A stretch of 7,813 nucleotides of DNA, from contig CAJFUT010000049.1 in the NCBI GenBank assembly GCA_904420255.1, forward strand, positions 1-7,813. The letters run 5' to 3'. The notes beneath the pieces are model-generated. The model was not told where the DNA came from. It made no database searches and saw only the letters and a program-made list of their open reading frames with translations. Of this stretch, positions 1 to 5,691 are shown in pieces; the stretch's first letter is position 1, and the number at the start of each line of letters is the position of its first letter. The translations under genes were made by a program, and so were the position numbers. Source of the stretch: an uncultured Angelakisella sp. (lineage in GTDB: Bacteria; Bacillota; Clostridia; Oscillospirales; Ruminococcaceae).

Positions 1-9
1 CACGGGGGT

Positions 10-34
10 CCGGGGGGCTCCCCGGCCGCTCTTT
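10..34 (+). terminator. possible terminator of an upstream plus-strand gene
   Basis: A 6-bp G+C stem (CCGGGG at 10-15, CCCCGG at 20-25, 4-base loop) is followed by CCGCTCTTT. The same layout, a G+C hairpin then GCCGCTC and a T run, occurs on the opposite strand at the end of the minus-strand operon, so this may end a convergent gene lying to the left of the window. The T run is only three bases and is not adjacent to the stem, so it would be a weak terminator. It could instead belong to the palindromic repeat cluster that follows. Confidence 0.35.
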
Positions 35-36
35 GT

Positions 37-60
37 CACTTTCTCTCGGCAGAGAAAGTG
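37..60. repeat. palindromic hairpin unit 1 (CACTTTCT/AGAAAGTG arms)
   Basis: A perfect 10-bp inverted repeat, CACTTTCTCT and AGAGAAAGTG, with loop CGGC. Its outer 8 bases on each side are identical to the arms of the hairpin at 125-152, so the two look like copies of one repeat family. The unit lies in gene-free DNA. It is REP-like in appearance; family membership cannot be tested here. Confidence 0.6.
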
Positions 61-65
61 AAGCC

Positions 66-80
66 CGGACTTCCGGTCCG
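66..80. repeat. short 5-bp inverted repeat
   Basis: CGGAC at 66-70 pairs with GTCCG at 76-80 around a 5-base loop, directly after palindromic unit 1. It is short and G+C rich, so it could be chance. It is listed because it sits inside a run of palindromes. Confidence 0.3.
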
Positions 81-124
81 ACCGGAGCAATACCCGAAAG
101 AGGCCCCGCGCAGCGGATTCTTTG

Positions 125-152
125 GCCACTTTCTTTTGATCAAGAAAGTGGC
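125..152. repeat. palindromic hairpin unit 2 (CACTTTCT/AGAAAGTG arms)
   Basis: A perfect 11-bp inverted repeat, GCCACTTTCTT (125-135) and AAGAAAGTGGC (142-152), with a 6-base loop TTGATC. It shares the CACTTTCT/AGAAAGTG arms with unit 1 at 37-60. The shared arms begin exactly 90 bases apart (37 and 127). With no gene here, it is best read as a dispersed palindromic element or an RNA hairpin. Confidence 0.6.
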
Positions 153-189
153 GGCGGGGTGGCCCCCGCTGGCAATGACGTTAGTCACG

Positions 190-311
190 GTGAAAGAAGC
201 GAAAATGAGTGCGCCGCTCAACTTAGTCTGATAAAAAATCGCCTTTTGAATCCTAAGTGATATGCTCAGAGAGCGGCGCACAAACTGGCGTAACGTAGGC
301 GCTTCTCTCAC
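190..311. repeat. long imperfect inverted repeat / possible structured RNA
   Basis: Three nested complementary pairs are visible: GTGAAAGAAGCG (190-201) with CGCTTCTCTCAC (300-311), one mismatch; GTGCGCCGCTC (209-219) with GAGCGGCGCAC (271-281), perfect over 11 bases; and ACTTAG (221-226) with CTAAGT (253-258). About 18 unpaired bases on the right side (282-299) make it asymmetric. ACGTTA (178-183) could also pair with TAACGT (291-296) as a competing arrangement. The A+T-rich apical loop (227-252) contrasts with the G+C-rich surroundings. It has no credible reading frame. It could be a MITE-like element, a structured RNA, or a strand-symmetric terminator; no option is proven. Confidence 0.5.
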
Positions 312-317
312 GGACGC

Positions 318-346
318 AAAAAGAGCGGCGGCGGGGCTGCCCCGCC
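318..346 (-). terminator. probable terminator of the lipoprotein operon
   Basis: Read on the minus strand, a 7-bp stem GGCGGGG/CCCCGCC with loop CAG starts one base after the lipoprotein stop codon. It is followed by GCCGCTC and then five T. The stem is strong, but the T run lies 7 bases from it rather than directly adjacent, so the intrinsic terminator call is moderate. Position immediately after the last gene of the operon supports it. Confidence 0.5.
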
Positions 347-871
347 TTAAGTATCAAATTCGCAGAAATGGAGGGTGCGGGAGTCGCTGTCGTAAATGGC
401 CAGGGTGAAGTTGAAGGAGTGGCGGTCCAGCACCTGGGAAGTGTCCTGAGGGTCGGCGGCCTCGCTGTGGCGGTCCTCATAGTAGTACCAGCCGTTTTCC
501 ACCAGGGGGAGCAGGGGCTCCCCATCCTCCCCGGTCAGGTAGGGGCCCTCCTGGACCACCCAGCCCTCCGATTCCTCGGTGAGGCCGTAGGCCAGGATGG
601 TGAGGGGCTCATCCAGGGGCAGGGGCTGCCAGCCGGCCCGGCCCCGGATTTCATTCAGAAAGGCGTCGTCGGGGAAGGCCAGCTGGATATAGGAAACCCC
701 GTCCCCGTGGAAGCCCCCATGGGAATCCTGGGCGGATACCGCCTCCCCGGCGGAGCAGTCCACCCCCAGGGCGTCGGAAACCGTGTCCTGGGGGGAGGAG
801 GAGCCGCAGCCCCCCAGGCTGAGGGAGATGGCCAGGATGACGGAAAAAAGTTTTGCGGGAATCGAGAGCAT
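347..871 (-). CDS. small conserved lipoprotein of unknown function
   Basis: A 174-residue protein with a signal peptide: K7, a hydrophobic stretch about 8-19, and a lipobox-like LGGC with the acylated cysteine at C22, followed by a GSSS linker. It should be exported and anchored to the outer face of the cytoplasmic membrane. The mature part is acidic and soluble, with distinctive stretches HGGFHGDG (51-58), DRHSE (133-137) and NFTLAIYD (154-161). These resemble a family of uncharacterised clostridial lipoproteins that I recall but cannot name. The frame is open further upstream, but the ATG at 871 is chosen because AAGGAG precedes it (879-884) and the lipoprotein signal starts there. It is the last gene of the operon, 22 bases after the DUF4173 gene. 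No enzymatic motif is visible. The coding call is firm; the function is unknown. Confidence 0.88.
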   Translation of the reverse strand: MLSIPAKLFSVILAISLSLGGCGSSSPQDTVSDALGVDCSAGEAVSAQDSHGGFHGDGVSYIQLAFPDDAFLNEIRGRAGWQPLPLDEPLTILAYGLTEESEGWVVQEGPYLTGEDGEPLLPLVENGWYYYEDRHSEAADPQDTSQVLDRHSFNFTLAIYDSDSRTLHFCEFDT

Positions 872-878
872 GGTGATT

Positions 879-884
879 CTCCTT
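879..884 (-). promoter_or_regulatory. ribosome binding site of the lipoprotein gene
   Basis: AAGGAG on the minus strand, 7 bases before the ATG at 871. It decides the start codon within a longer open frame that continues upstream to 1144 as a shadow of the DUF4173 gene. Confidence 0.75.
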
Positions 885-893
885 TCTGTCCGA

Positions 894-2558
894 TCAGTTG
901 AGGTCCATGGGCGGCTTCTCCGGGAGGGCGGGCTTTGGCAGGAAGCCCTGGGAGGCCTCCGCCGCCAGGCTCCGCTGGAGGCTCCAGTGGGAAAGGCCGT
1001 CCCAGTTTTGCGCGTCCTGGGCGGCGGCCCCCAGCAGCCCCTCCAGCTGGGAGAGCAGTTGGGAATTCCCGTCGGCGATCTCCCGCAGGTAGAGGAGCCG
1101 CAGCTCCGGGGCGCCGGCCACGGCGCAGGACCGCAGCTCCTCATAGGAGCCGGTGATGGCCGCGGGGTCCCCCGAGGATTCGTAGCGGGCGATGGCGCTG
1201 CGGACGATGAGTCCGTTCACGTCCAGGTAGCAGAGAAGGAGGAAGAGGGCGCAGAAGGAGCCTGCGATCCACCGCGCCAGAGGGATCTTCCGGAATTGGG
1301 ACAGGAGCACCAGCCCGAACACCACCGCCAGCAGCACCATGAACCATGTGGTGCAGACCCGAAGCCAGGTGACGCCGCAGAAGCGGATATACAGTCCCAT
1401 CTTGCAGATGGCAAGGCCGATGAGGAGCAGGGTCTGGCAGCAGAGCAGGGTATGGAAAACCCGCAGAGGCGCGGGGGATCGCTGAGAGGAGGGGGCCAGG
1501 AAAAGGTGGATGCCCCAGAGGACCAGGAGGTTTACCACCGACACCCGGCAAAGCTCGAAGAACCCCTGCCGGGCGAACTGGGAGTAGTCGTAGGGGGTGA
1601 GCCCCTGGGTGGAGAGGAAGCCCGCCAGGGAAACGGCCCCCGAAAGGAAAAAGAGGGCGTAGATGAGGCAGAGGAGGGTCAGCAGGGTGTAGGCCGCCGC
1701 CGCGGGGAGGACCCGCCTCCGGGCGGCCCGGGCCGCCAACTTTTCCGGGGTGAGCTCATGGGTGTAGCGCCGGTGCTGGTTGCCGTAGATGAGGCCGAAA
1801 AGGTAGCAGCCCACCGGGACGGCCAGGATGGTGGAGGGGGAGAGAAGGCTTTCCCACCGCACCAGGGCCTCCAGCTGCCCCAGCAGCCCGGCGAAGCCCT
1901 CCTCCACCCGGGAAAGCTCCAGGCAGACATACCAGGCCAGGGGCGCGGAAAGGACCAGGGAAAGGGCTACGGTGAGAAGGCCCTTGCCGCCCTTGGTTTT
2001 GGCGAAGCTGTTTTTCACCGCCGCCCCCAGGCAGCCGAAGTTCTGGAAGGGGATGATGAAAAGCTGGTTCCGCAGGTCCGCCAGCACCCAGGGGCCCAGG
2101 CGGTTCTCCAGGCGGCTGCCCCCCAGGGCCCCCACCCAGTAGGCGGTGACGATAATCAGGAACAGGATGTTGAGGAAGGCCAGGGGGCCGTTGTCCACCA
2201 GGGAAAAATTCAGGGCGGAAAGGAGCATCACCCCCAGCCAGGGGAGGCTCTCCCGGGGGATGGGCAGCCCGGAGAGCCGGCGGTAGGCCAGCACCCAGAG
2301 GGCGAAGCCCAGGGTGTAGAGGGTGACCCCCAGGCCGGGGCGCGGGGTGGTCACCAGCCGCAGGAAGAGCCATCCCGCCAAAAGGGCCAGGAGGGCCGCC
2401 CCGCCGTCCAGGGGGGCCGCCTCCACCGGGAGCCGGGGCTTCGCCGCCGGGGGCTGGGCCCAGCCCTGCCAGGGGGCCTGGCCGGGAAGGGGGGCGTTTT
2501 GGGGCACACCAAGGGAAGCGGGTGCCGGGGCATCCGCGGGCAGCGGGTTCCGATTCAT
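894..2558 (-). CDS. DUF4153/DUF4173 polytopic membrane protein
   Basis: A 554-residue integral membrane protein. Residues 1-50 form a proline- and alanine-rich, probably cytoplasmic tail. Many hydrophobic segments follow, roughly at 53-70, 76-92, 104-121, 126-146, 197-216, 245-260, 286-320, 340-364, 370-390, 403-422 and 432-450. Family-type signatures are YSQFARQGFFEL (325-336), GVTWLRVCTTWF (395-406) and DVNGLIVRSAIARYE (446-460). The C-terminal stretch (about 461-554) is soluble and helical. These match what I know of the DUF4173 (older DUF4153) family, whose biochemical role is not established. The ATG at 2558 follows GAGG (2567-2570), which overlaps the stop region of the upstream repressor gene, so translation is probably coupled. 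Third gene of the operon. No catalytic residues are recognisable. Confidence 0.9.
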   Translation of the reverse strand: MNRNPLPADAPAPASLGVPQNAPLPGQAPWQGWAQPPAAKPRLPVEAAPLDGGAALLALLAGWLFLRLVTTPRPGLGVTLYTLGFALWVLAYRRLSGLPIPRESLPWLGVMLLSALNFSLVDNGPLAFLNILFLIIVTAYWVGALGGSRLENRLGPWVLADLRNQLFIIPFQNFGCLGAAVKNSFAKTKGGKGLLTVALSLVLSAPLAWYVCLELSRVEEGFAGLLGQLEALVRWESLLSPSTILAVPVGCYLFGLIYGNQHRRYTHELTPEKLAARAARRRVLPAAAAYTLLTLLCLIYALFFLSGAVSLAGFLSTQGLTPYDYSQFARQGFFELCRVSVVNLLVLWGIHLFLAPSSQRSPAPLRVFHTLLCCQTLLLIGLAICKMGLYIRFCGVTWLRVCTTWFMVLLAVVFGLVLLSQFRKIPLARWIAGSFCALFLLLCYLDVNGLIVRSAIARYESSGDPAAITGSYEELRSCAVAGAPELRLLYLREIADGNSQLLSQLEGLLGAAAQDAQNWDGLSHWSLQRSLAAEASQGFLPKPALPEKPPMDLN

Positions 2559-2568
2559 CTTTGTTACC

Positions 2569-2796
2569 TCACTTTTCTTCCGGGCTCTCCGGCCCGGGGC
2601 GGTACTCCAGAATGTCGGCGGGCTGGCAGTCCAGGGCCCGGCAGATCATTTCCAGGGTGGAAAAACGGATGGCTTTCGCCTTGTTGTTCTTGAGGATGGA
2701 GAGATTGGCGGGGGTGATGCCGATTTTTTCCGCAAGCTCCCCGGCGGAGATTTTCCGCTTTGCCATCATCACGTCCAGGTTTACCAGAATGGCCAC
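2569..2796 (-). CDS. YozG-like Cro/C1-type small transcriptional regulator
   Basis: A 75-residue protein that is almost entirely a Cro/C1 helix-turn-helix domain (HTH_26-like). Residues about 13-62 hold the helices, with the AEKIGITPANLSILKNNKAK stretch (22-41) covering the turn and recognition helix, and the typical C-terminal ALDCQPADILEY. There is no partner or sensor domain. The start is GTG at 2796, preceded by AGGGGGG. It is preferred over the internal ATGs at residues 10-11 because relatives begin with a short hydrophobic strand of the IxVNLD type before the MAKRK segment. It lies 16 bases after the DUF2975 gene, the usual pairing for this regulator type, and 10 bases before the DUF4173 gene. 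It probably represses or modulates its own operon through the inverted repeat at 3329-3347; that link is inferred. Confidence 0.92.
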   Translation of the reverse strand: MAILVNLDVMMAKRKISAGELAEKIGITPANLSILKNNKAKAIRFSTLEMICRALDCQPADILEYRPGPESPEEK

Positions 2797-2812
2797 GGCG
2801 GCCCCCCCTTTC

Positions 2813-3259
2813 TCAGATGGTGAAGTCGTTTTCCTCCTTCAGGGCCAGGGCCTCCTGAAAGACATTTTTGATGACCCGGAGGATGAGGCACATAAAAGCC
2901 GCAGCCGCCGACACCAGCAGGAAGGGGAAGAAAAACCAGGCCGCCCCCAGGCAGATGACCGCCACCGCCCCGCAGCACCAGGAGATGCGCCGCAGCCGGG
3001 AGATGTTCTCCCGGGTGAAGACCTCCCCCCGGGACAGGCTCCCCAGCAGCCGGTCCAGGTACCAGAGCAGCAGGGCGGCGGGCCCGGCGCAGAGGTAGAA
3101 GGCGGCCGAGATGGCGGTGACCACCACCGGGGGCTTCTGGGTGACGGCTACGAAGAAGGCGGCGATGCCGGGGACCACAAAGAGCCCCAGGGCCAGCAGC
3201 CCCAGAAAAAGCCGGGTGAAGAAAACCGAAAGGCGGATGGAATGGTCCTTGTTCCACAT
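2813..3259 (-). CDS. DUF2975 family membrane protein
   Basis: A 148-residue membrane protein with four predicted hydrophobic segments, about 13-39, 44-68, 92-111 and 112-128. The cytoplasmic loop carries GEVFTRENISRLRRIS (79-94), and the C-terminus is VFQEALALKEENDFTI (133-148); both are typical of DUF2975. The family is regularly found next to small YozG-like repressors, as here, and its function is unknown; controlling the repressor from the membrane is a plausible guess. The start is ATG at 3259 with GAGGAG 10 bases upstream (3270-3275). An ATG at 3322 in the same frame is rejected because it lies in the -35 region of the operon promoter. First gene of the operon. Confidence 0.9.
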   Translation of the reverse strand: MWNKDHSIRLSVFFTRLFLGLLALGLFVVPGIAAFFVAVTQKPPVVVTAISAAFYLCAGPAALLLWYLDRLLGSLSRGEVFTRENISRLRRISWCCGAVAVICLGAAWFFFPFLLVSAAAAFMCLILRVIKNVFQEALALKEENDFTI

Positions 3260-3269
3260 AGCACACACG

Positions 3270-3275
3270 CTCCTC
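3270..3275 (-). promoter_or_regulatory. ribosome binding site of the DUF2975 gene
   Basis: GAGGAG on the minus strand with a 10-base spacer to the ATG at 3259, slightly long but acceptable. It separates the chosen start from two upstream in-frame ATGs that lack such a site. Confidence 0.6.
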
Positions 3276-3293
3276 ATTGGCTTCGGTGATTTG

Positions 3294-3322
3294 ATGATAC
3301 CATGGGAAAAATTGAATGTCAA
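3294..3322 (-). promoter_or_regulatory. sigma-A type promoter of the DUF2975-HTH-DUF4173-lipoprotein operon
   Basis: On the minus strand a perfect -35 TTGACA (3322-3317) and a -10 TATCAT (3299-3294, one mismatch to consensus) are separated by exactly 17 bases. Transcription should begin near 3287, leaving a leader of about 28 bases to the DUF2975 start at 3259. It lies in an A+T-rich island inside G+C-rich DNA, which fits a real promoter. It drives the operon leftwards, divergent from gnd. Confidence 0.85.
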
Positions 3323-3328
3323 TATATT

Positions 3329-3347
3329 TTTATCGAAAAACGATAAA
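3329..3347. promoter_or_regulatory. inverted-repeat operator candidate next to the operon promoter
   Basis: TTTATCG (3329-3335) and CGATAAA (3341-3347) form a perfect 7-base inverted repeat around five A. The dyad begins 6 bases upstream of the minus-strand -35. Its size and symmetry suit a dimer of a Cro/C1-type protein, and the operon encodes one, so autoregulation is the simplest reading. Its position upstream of, rather than over, the -35 would also allow activation. It could in principle affect the divergent gnd promoter about 120 bases away. Confidence 0.65.
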
Positions 3348-3377
3348 TTATTTTCCCAAAACAGTAATTTCGGAAAT

Positions 3378-3417
3378 GCCGCCCCGGTCCCCCCCAGAGA
3401 AACGCGGGGCGGGCGGC
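3378..3417. repeat. G+C-rich imperfect hairpin in the divergent intergenic region
   Basis: GCCGCC (3378-3383) can pair with GGCGGC (3412-3417) around a loop that itself contains C-rich and G-rich runs. It is an abrupt G+C block between the A+T-rich promoters on either side. There is no adjacent T run, so I do not call it a terminator. It may be chance in G+C-rich DNA or an insulating structure. Confidence 0.25.
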
Positions 3418-3459
3418 GCCCTGCGGATGGAGAAAAAGGAAAAGAAGCGTAAAAGACCT

Positions 3460-3487
3460 TTTAAATTTCTGAAAAATCTGGTATGAT
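3460..3487 (+). promoter_or_regulatory. extended -10 promoter of the gnd operon
   Basis: TGGTATGAT (3479-3487) is an extended -10 element (TG-N-TATGAT, one mismatch in the hexamer). The -35 is weak, at best TTTAAA at 3460-3465 with 16-base spacing, which fits an extended -10 promoter. Transcription would start near 3494, leaving a leader of about 29 bases to the gnd ATG. The sequence is A+T rich compared with its surroundings. Confidence 0.65.
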
Positions 3488-3504
3488 ATATCGTTAGAAC
3501 AGAG

Positions 3505-3513
3505 AAAGGAGGT
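3505..3513 (+). promoter_or_regulatory. strong ribosome binding site of gnd
   Basis: AAAGGAGGT is close to full complementarity to the 16S rRNA tail, with a 9-base spacer to the ATG at 3523. It fixes the gnd start and implies high translation. Confidence 0.85.
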
Positions 3514-3522
3514 CGATCACCC

Positions 3523-4938
3523 ATGGAGAAGGCTTATATCGGCGTATTCGGGATGGGGGTGATGGGCCAGAGCCTGGCCCTCAACATCGCGAACCACGGT
3601 TACGCCGTCGCTGTCTACAACAAAGACCGGGAAAACACCGAGGCGTTTCTGAAAAAGGCGGCCGGCCGGGAGAACGTCACCCCCTGCTGGACCCTGGAGG
3701 AATTCGCCGCCTCCCTGGAGGCCCCCCGGAAAATCCTCCTGATGGTCACCGCCGGGAAGGTGGTGGACCTGGTGATCCAGAGCCTGCTGCCCCTGCTGGA
3801 CCGGGGGGATATTGTCATCGACGCCGGCAATTCCTATTATGCCGACACCCGCCGCCGGGAACGGGAGCTGCGGGAGCGGGGAATCCGCTTCTTCGGCATG
3901 GGGGTTTCCGGCGGGGAGCGGGGCGCCCTGGAGGGGCCCTCCATGATGCCCGGCGGGGACCCGGAGGCTTACGGGTATCTGAAAGAGCTCTTTGAGGATA
4001 TGGCCGCCAAGACCCCCGACGGCACCCCCTGCTGCGCCTACATCGGGCCGGACGGGGCGGGGCATTATGTGAAAATGGTCCACAACGGCATTGAATACGC
4101 CGACATCCAGCTCATCTGCGAGTGCTACCAGCTGATGCGCTTCGCCGCCGGGATGGAGGTGGAGGAAATCGGGGCCGTCTTTGAGGAATGGAACCGGGGC
4201 CGCCTCCAGTCCTACCTGGTGGAGATCACCGCCAAAATCCTGGGGGTGCGGGACCCGGAAACCGGCAGGCCCATGGTGGACGTCATCCTGGACGCCGCCG
4301 GCCAGAAGGGCACCGGCAAGTGGACCTCCATGGAGGGGCTGGACATCGGCGTGCCCATCCCCACCATCGCCGAATCGGTGTTCGCCCGGTATCTCTCCGC
4401 CCTCAAGGAGGAGCGGGTGGCGGCCGCCAAGGTGTTCCCCTGGCAGTCCCGGGCGGCGCTGCCCGACCGGGAAACCCTGGTTTCCCAGCTGGAGGAAAGC
4501 CTTTACGCCGCCAAGGTCTGCTGCTACGCCCAGGGCTTCGCCCTGCTGCGGGCCGCCTCGGAGCAGTACGGCTGGGGCCTCCGCTATGGGGAGATCGCCC
4601 TGCTGTGGCGGGAGGGCTGCATCATCCGGGCCCGCTTCCTGGAGGATATCGCCGCCGCCTTCCGGGCCCAGTCGGACCTGCCCAACCTGATGCTGGCCGA
4701 CGCCTTCGCCCCGGCCCTCCGTCAGGCCCAGGCCGCCTGGCGGAGCATCGCCGCCCTGTCGGCCCTCAGCGGCACCGCCGCCCCGGCCCTTCTCAGCACC
4801 CTGAATTACTTCGACTCCTACCGCACCGCTGTCTGCCCCGCCAGCCTTCTCCAGGCCCAGCGGGACTTCTTCGGCGCCCATACCTACCGCCGCAGCGACC
4901 GGGAGGGGGTATTTCACACCCACTGGGAATCATACTAA
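3523..4938 (+). CDS. gnd: 6-phosphogluconate dehydrogenase, decarboxylating
   Basis: A 471-residue cytoplasmic enzyme converting 6-phosphogluconate to ribulose 5-phosphate and CO2 while reducing a nicotinamide cofactor, in the oxidative pentose phosphate pathway. Length and order match the long-chain family: Rossmann motif GMGVMG (10-15), IDAGN with N103, substrate loop SGG (129-131), catalytic K184 and E191 in HYVKMVHNGIEY, KGTGKWT (262-268), R289 in ESVFARY, and the C-terminal tail with R447 and H453, which reaches into the partner subunit in known dimers. Two cofactor-binding stretches differ from the E. coli type: residues 33-35 are NKD rather than NR-S/T, and 75-77 are VTA rather than VKA, so NADP preference may be altered. 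First gene of the operon, with its own promoter and strong ribosome binding site. Function is certain; cofactor preference is open. Confidence 0.97.
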   Translation: MEKAYIGVFGMGVMGQSLALNIANHGYAVAVYNKDRENTEAFLKKAAGRENVTPCWTLEEFAASLEAPRKILLMVTAGKVVDLVIQSLLPLLDRGDIVIDAGNSYYADTRRRERELRERGIRFFGMGVSGGERGALEGPSMMPGGDPEAYGYLKELFEDMAAKTPDGTPCCAYIGPDGAGHYVKMVHNGIEYADIQLICECYQLMRFAAGMEVEEIGAVFEEWNRGRLQSYLVEITAKILGVRDPETGRPMVDVILDAAGQKGTGKWTSMEGLDIGVPIPTIAESVFARYLSALKEERVAAAKVFPWQSRAALPDRETLVSQLEESLYAAKVCCYAQGFALLRAASEQYGWGLRYGEIALLWREGCIIRARFLEDIAAAFRAQSDLPNLMLADAFAPALRQAQAAWRSIAALSALSGTAAPALLSTLNYFDSYRTAVCPASLLQAQRDFFGAHTYRRSDREGVFHTHWESY

Positions 4939-4968
4939 GTGGAAGGGTTCCCAGGCAGAAAGGAATTT

Positions 4969-5691
4969 ATGAGCACAGCGCAAAAAGCGCCGGAGGCCGG
5001 GCTTTTCCGGCCGAAGGCGGTGATCTTCGATATGGACGGGCTGATGCTGGACTCGGAGCGGCTCAGCCTGGAGTTCCGCCGGCGGATCCACGAGGCCCGG
5101 GGGCTCCCCTTTGAAAACCTCCTCCCCTATACCATGGGGAGGAACACCGAGGCCGCCCGGCCCATCTACCTGGCCCATTACGGCCAGGATTACCCCTTTG
5201 AGGAGATCCGGGCGGAGATCGGGGAGATGTGGAGCCGGTACCTCCGGGAAAACCCCGTCCCGGTGAAGCCCGGGCTGTTCCCCCTGCTGGATTACCTCCG
5301 GGAGCGGGGCATTCCGGCGGCGGTGGCCACCTCCACCTCCCGGGAATCGGCCCTCCCCAAGCTGGAGAAGGCCGGCATCGCTCCTTATCTTACGGCCATG
5401 GTCTTTGGGGACATGGTGAAGCGGTCCAAGCCGGAGCCGGATATTTTCCTCACGGCGGCGGCACAGCTGGGGGAGGACCCCGCCGGCTGCATGGTGCTGG
5501 AGGACAGCCCCAACGGCATCCTGGCGGCCCGCCGGGCCGGGATGGCGCCGGTGATGGTGCCGGACACCGTCCAGCCCGATGAAGCGACGAAAAAACTCCT
5601 GTACGGCTGCGTGGAGCGGCTGGACCAGGTGATTACCCTGATGGAAGAAATGGAGGACGAACATGGAATGGAGAGGAAACCCCGTATCTGA
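4969..5691 (+). CDS. HAD-superfamily hydrolase, beta-phosphoglucomutase-like
   Basis: A 240-residue cytoplasmic HAD enzyme with a C1-type helical cap. Motif I is FDMDGLMLDSE with nucleophile D21 and acid/base D23, motif II is around T121-S124 (ATSTSRE), motif III is K154 in SKPEPD, and motif IV is E178-D179 in VLEDSPNG. The cap lies at about residues 30-98. The set fits the beta-phosphoglucomutase / sugar-phosphatase branch that acts on small phosphorylated sugars; phosphatase and mutase cannot be told apart here, so no symbol is given. The ATG at 4969 has AAGGA 4 bases upstream; an in-frame GTG at 4939, directly after the gnd stop, lacks a ribosome binding site. It follows gnd by 30 bases and overlaps ptsI by 29 bases, implying co-transcription and a role in carbohydrate metabolism. 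Confidence 0.9.
   Translation: MSTAQKAPEAGLFRPKAVIFDMDGLMLDSERLSLEFRRRIHEARGLPFENLLPYTMGRNTEAARPIYLAHYGQDYPFEEIRAEIGEMWSRYLRENPVPVKPGLFPLLDYLRERGIPAAVATSTSRESALPKLEKAGIAPYLTAMVFGDMVKRSKPEPDIFLTAAAQLGEDPAGCMVLEDSPNGILAARRAGMAPVMVPDTVQPDEATKKLLYGCVERLDQVITLMEEMEDEHGMERKPRI

Noticed and set aside
37..152. A CRISPR array
   Set aside because: There are only two palindromic copies with different loops and no series of equal repeats and spacers.
33..311. Short open frames of 75-91 codons on both strands at the left end
   Set aside because: They run through palindromic repeats, have no ribosome binding site and encode no recognisable protein.
171..320. A tRNA or other known RNA gene
   Set aside because: The pairing does not make a cloverleaf, there is no T-loop consensus, and I recognise no known riboswitch or RNA family core.
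872..1144. Upstream extension of the lipoprotein frame by 91 codons
   Set aside because: It overlaps the DUF4173 gene out of frame and would bury the signal peptide; the ATG at 871 has a good ribosome binding site.
783..2693. A 636-codon open frame on the plus strand
   Set aside because: It lies antisense to the DUF4173 and lipoprotein genes, is low-complexity in G, Q, E and P, and shows no domain. It is a product of G+C-rich third positions on the opposite strand.
3517..4923. A 468-codon open frame on the minus strand
   Set aside because: It is antisense to gnd, composed mainly of G, P, A and H, and has no recognisable domain.
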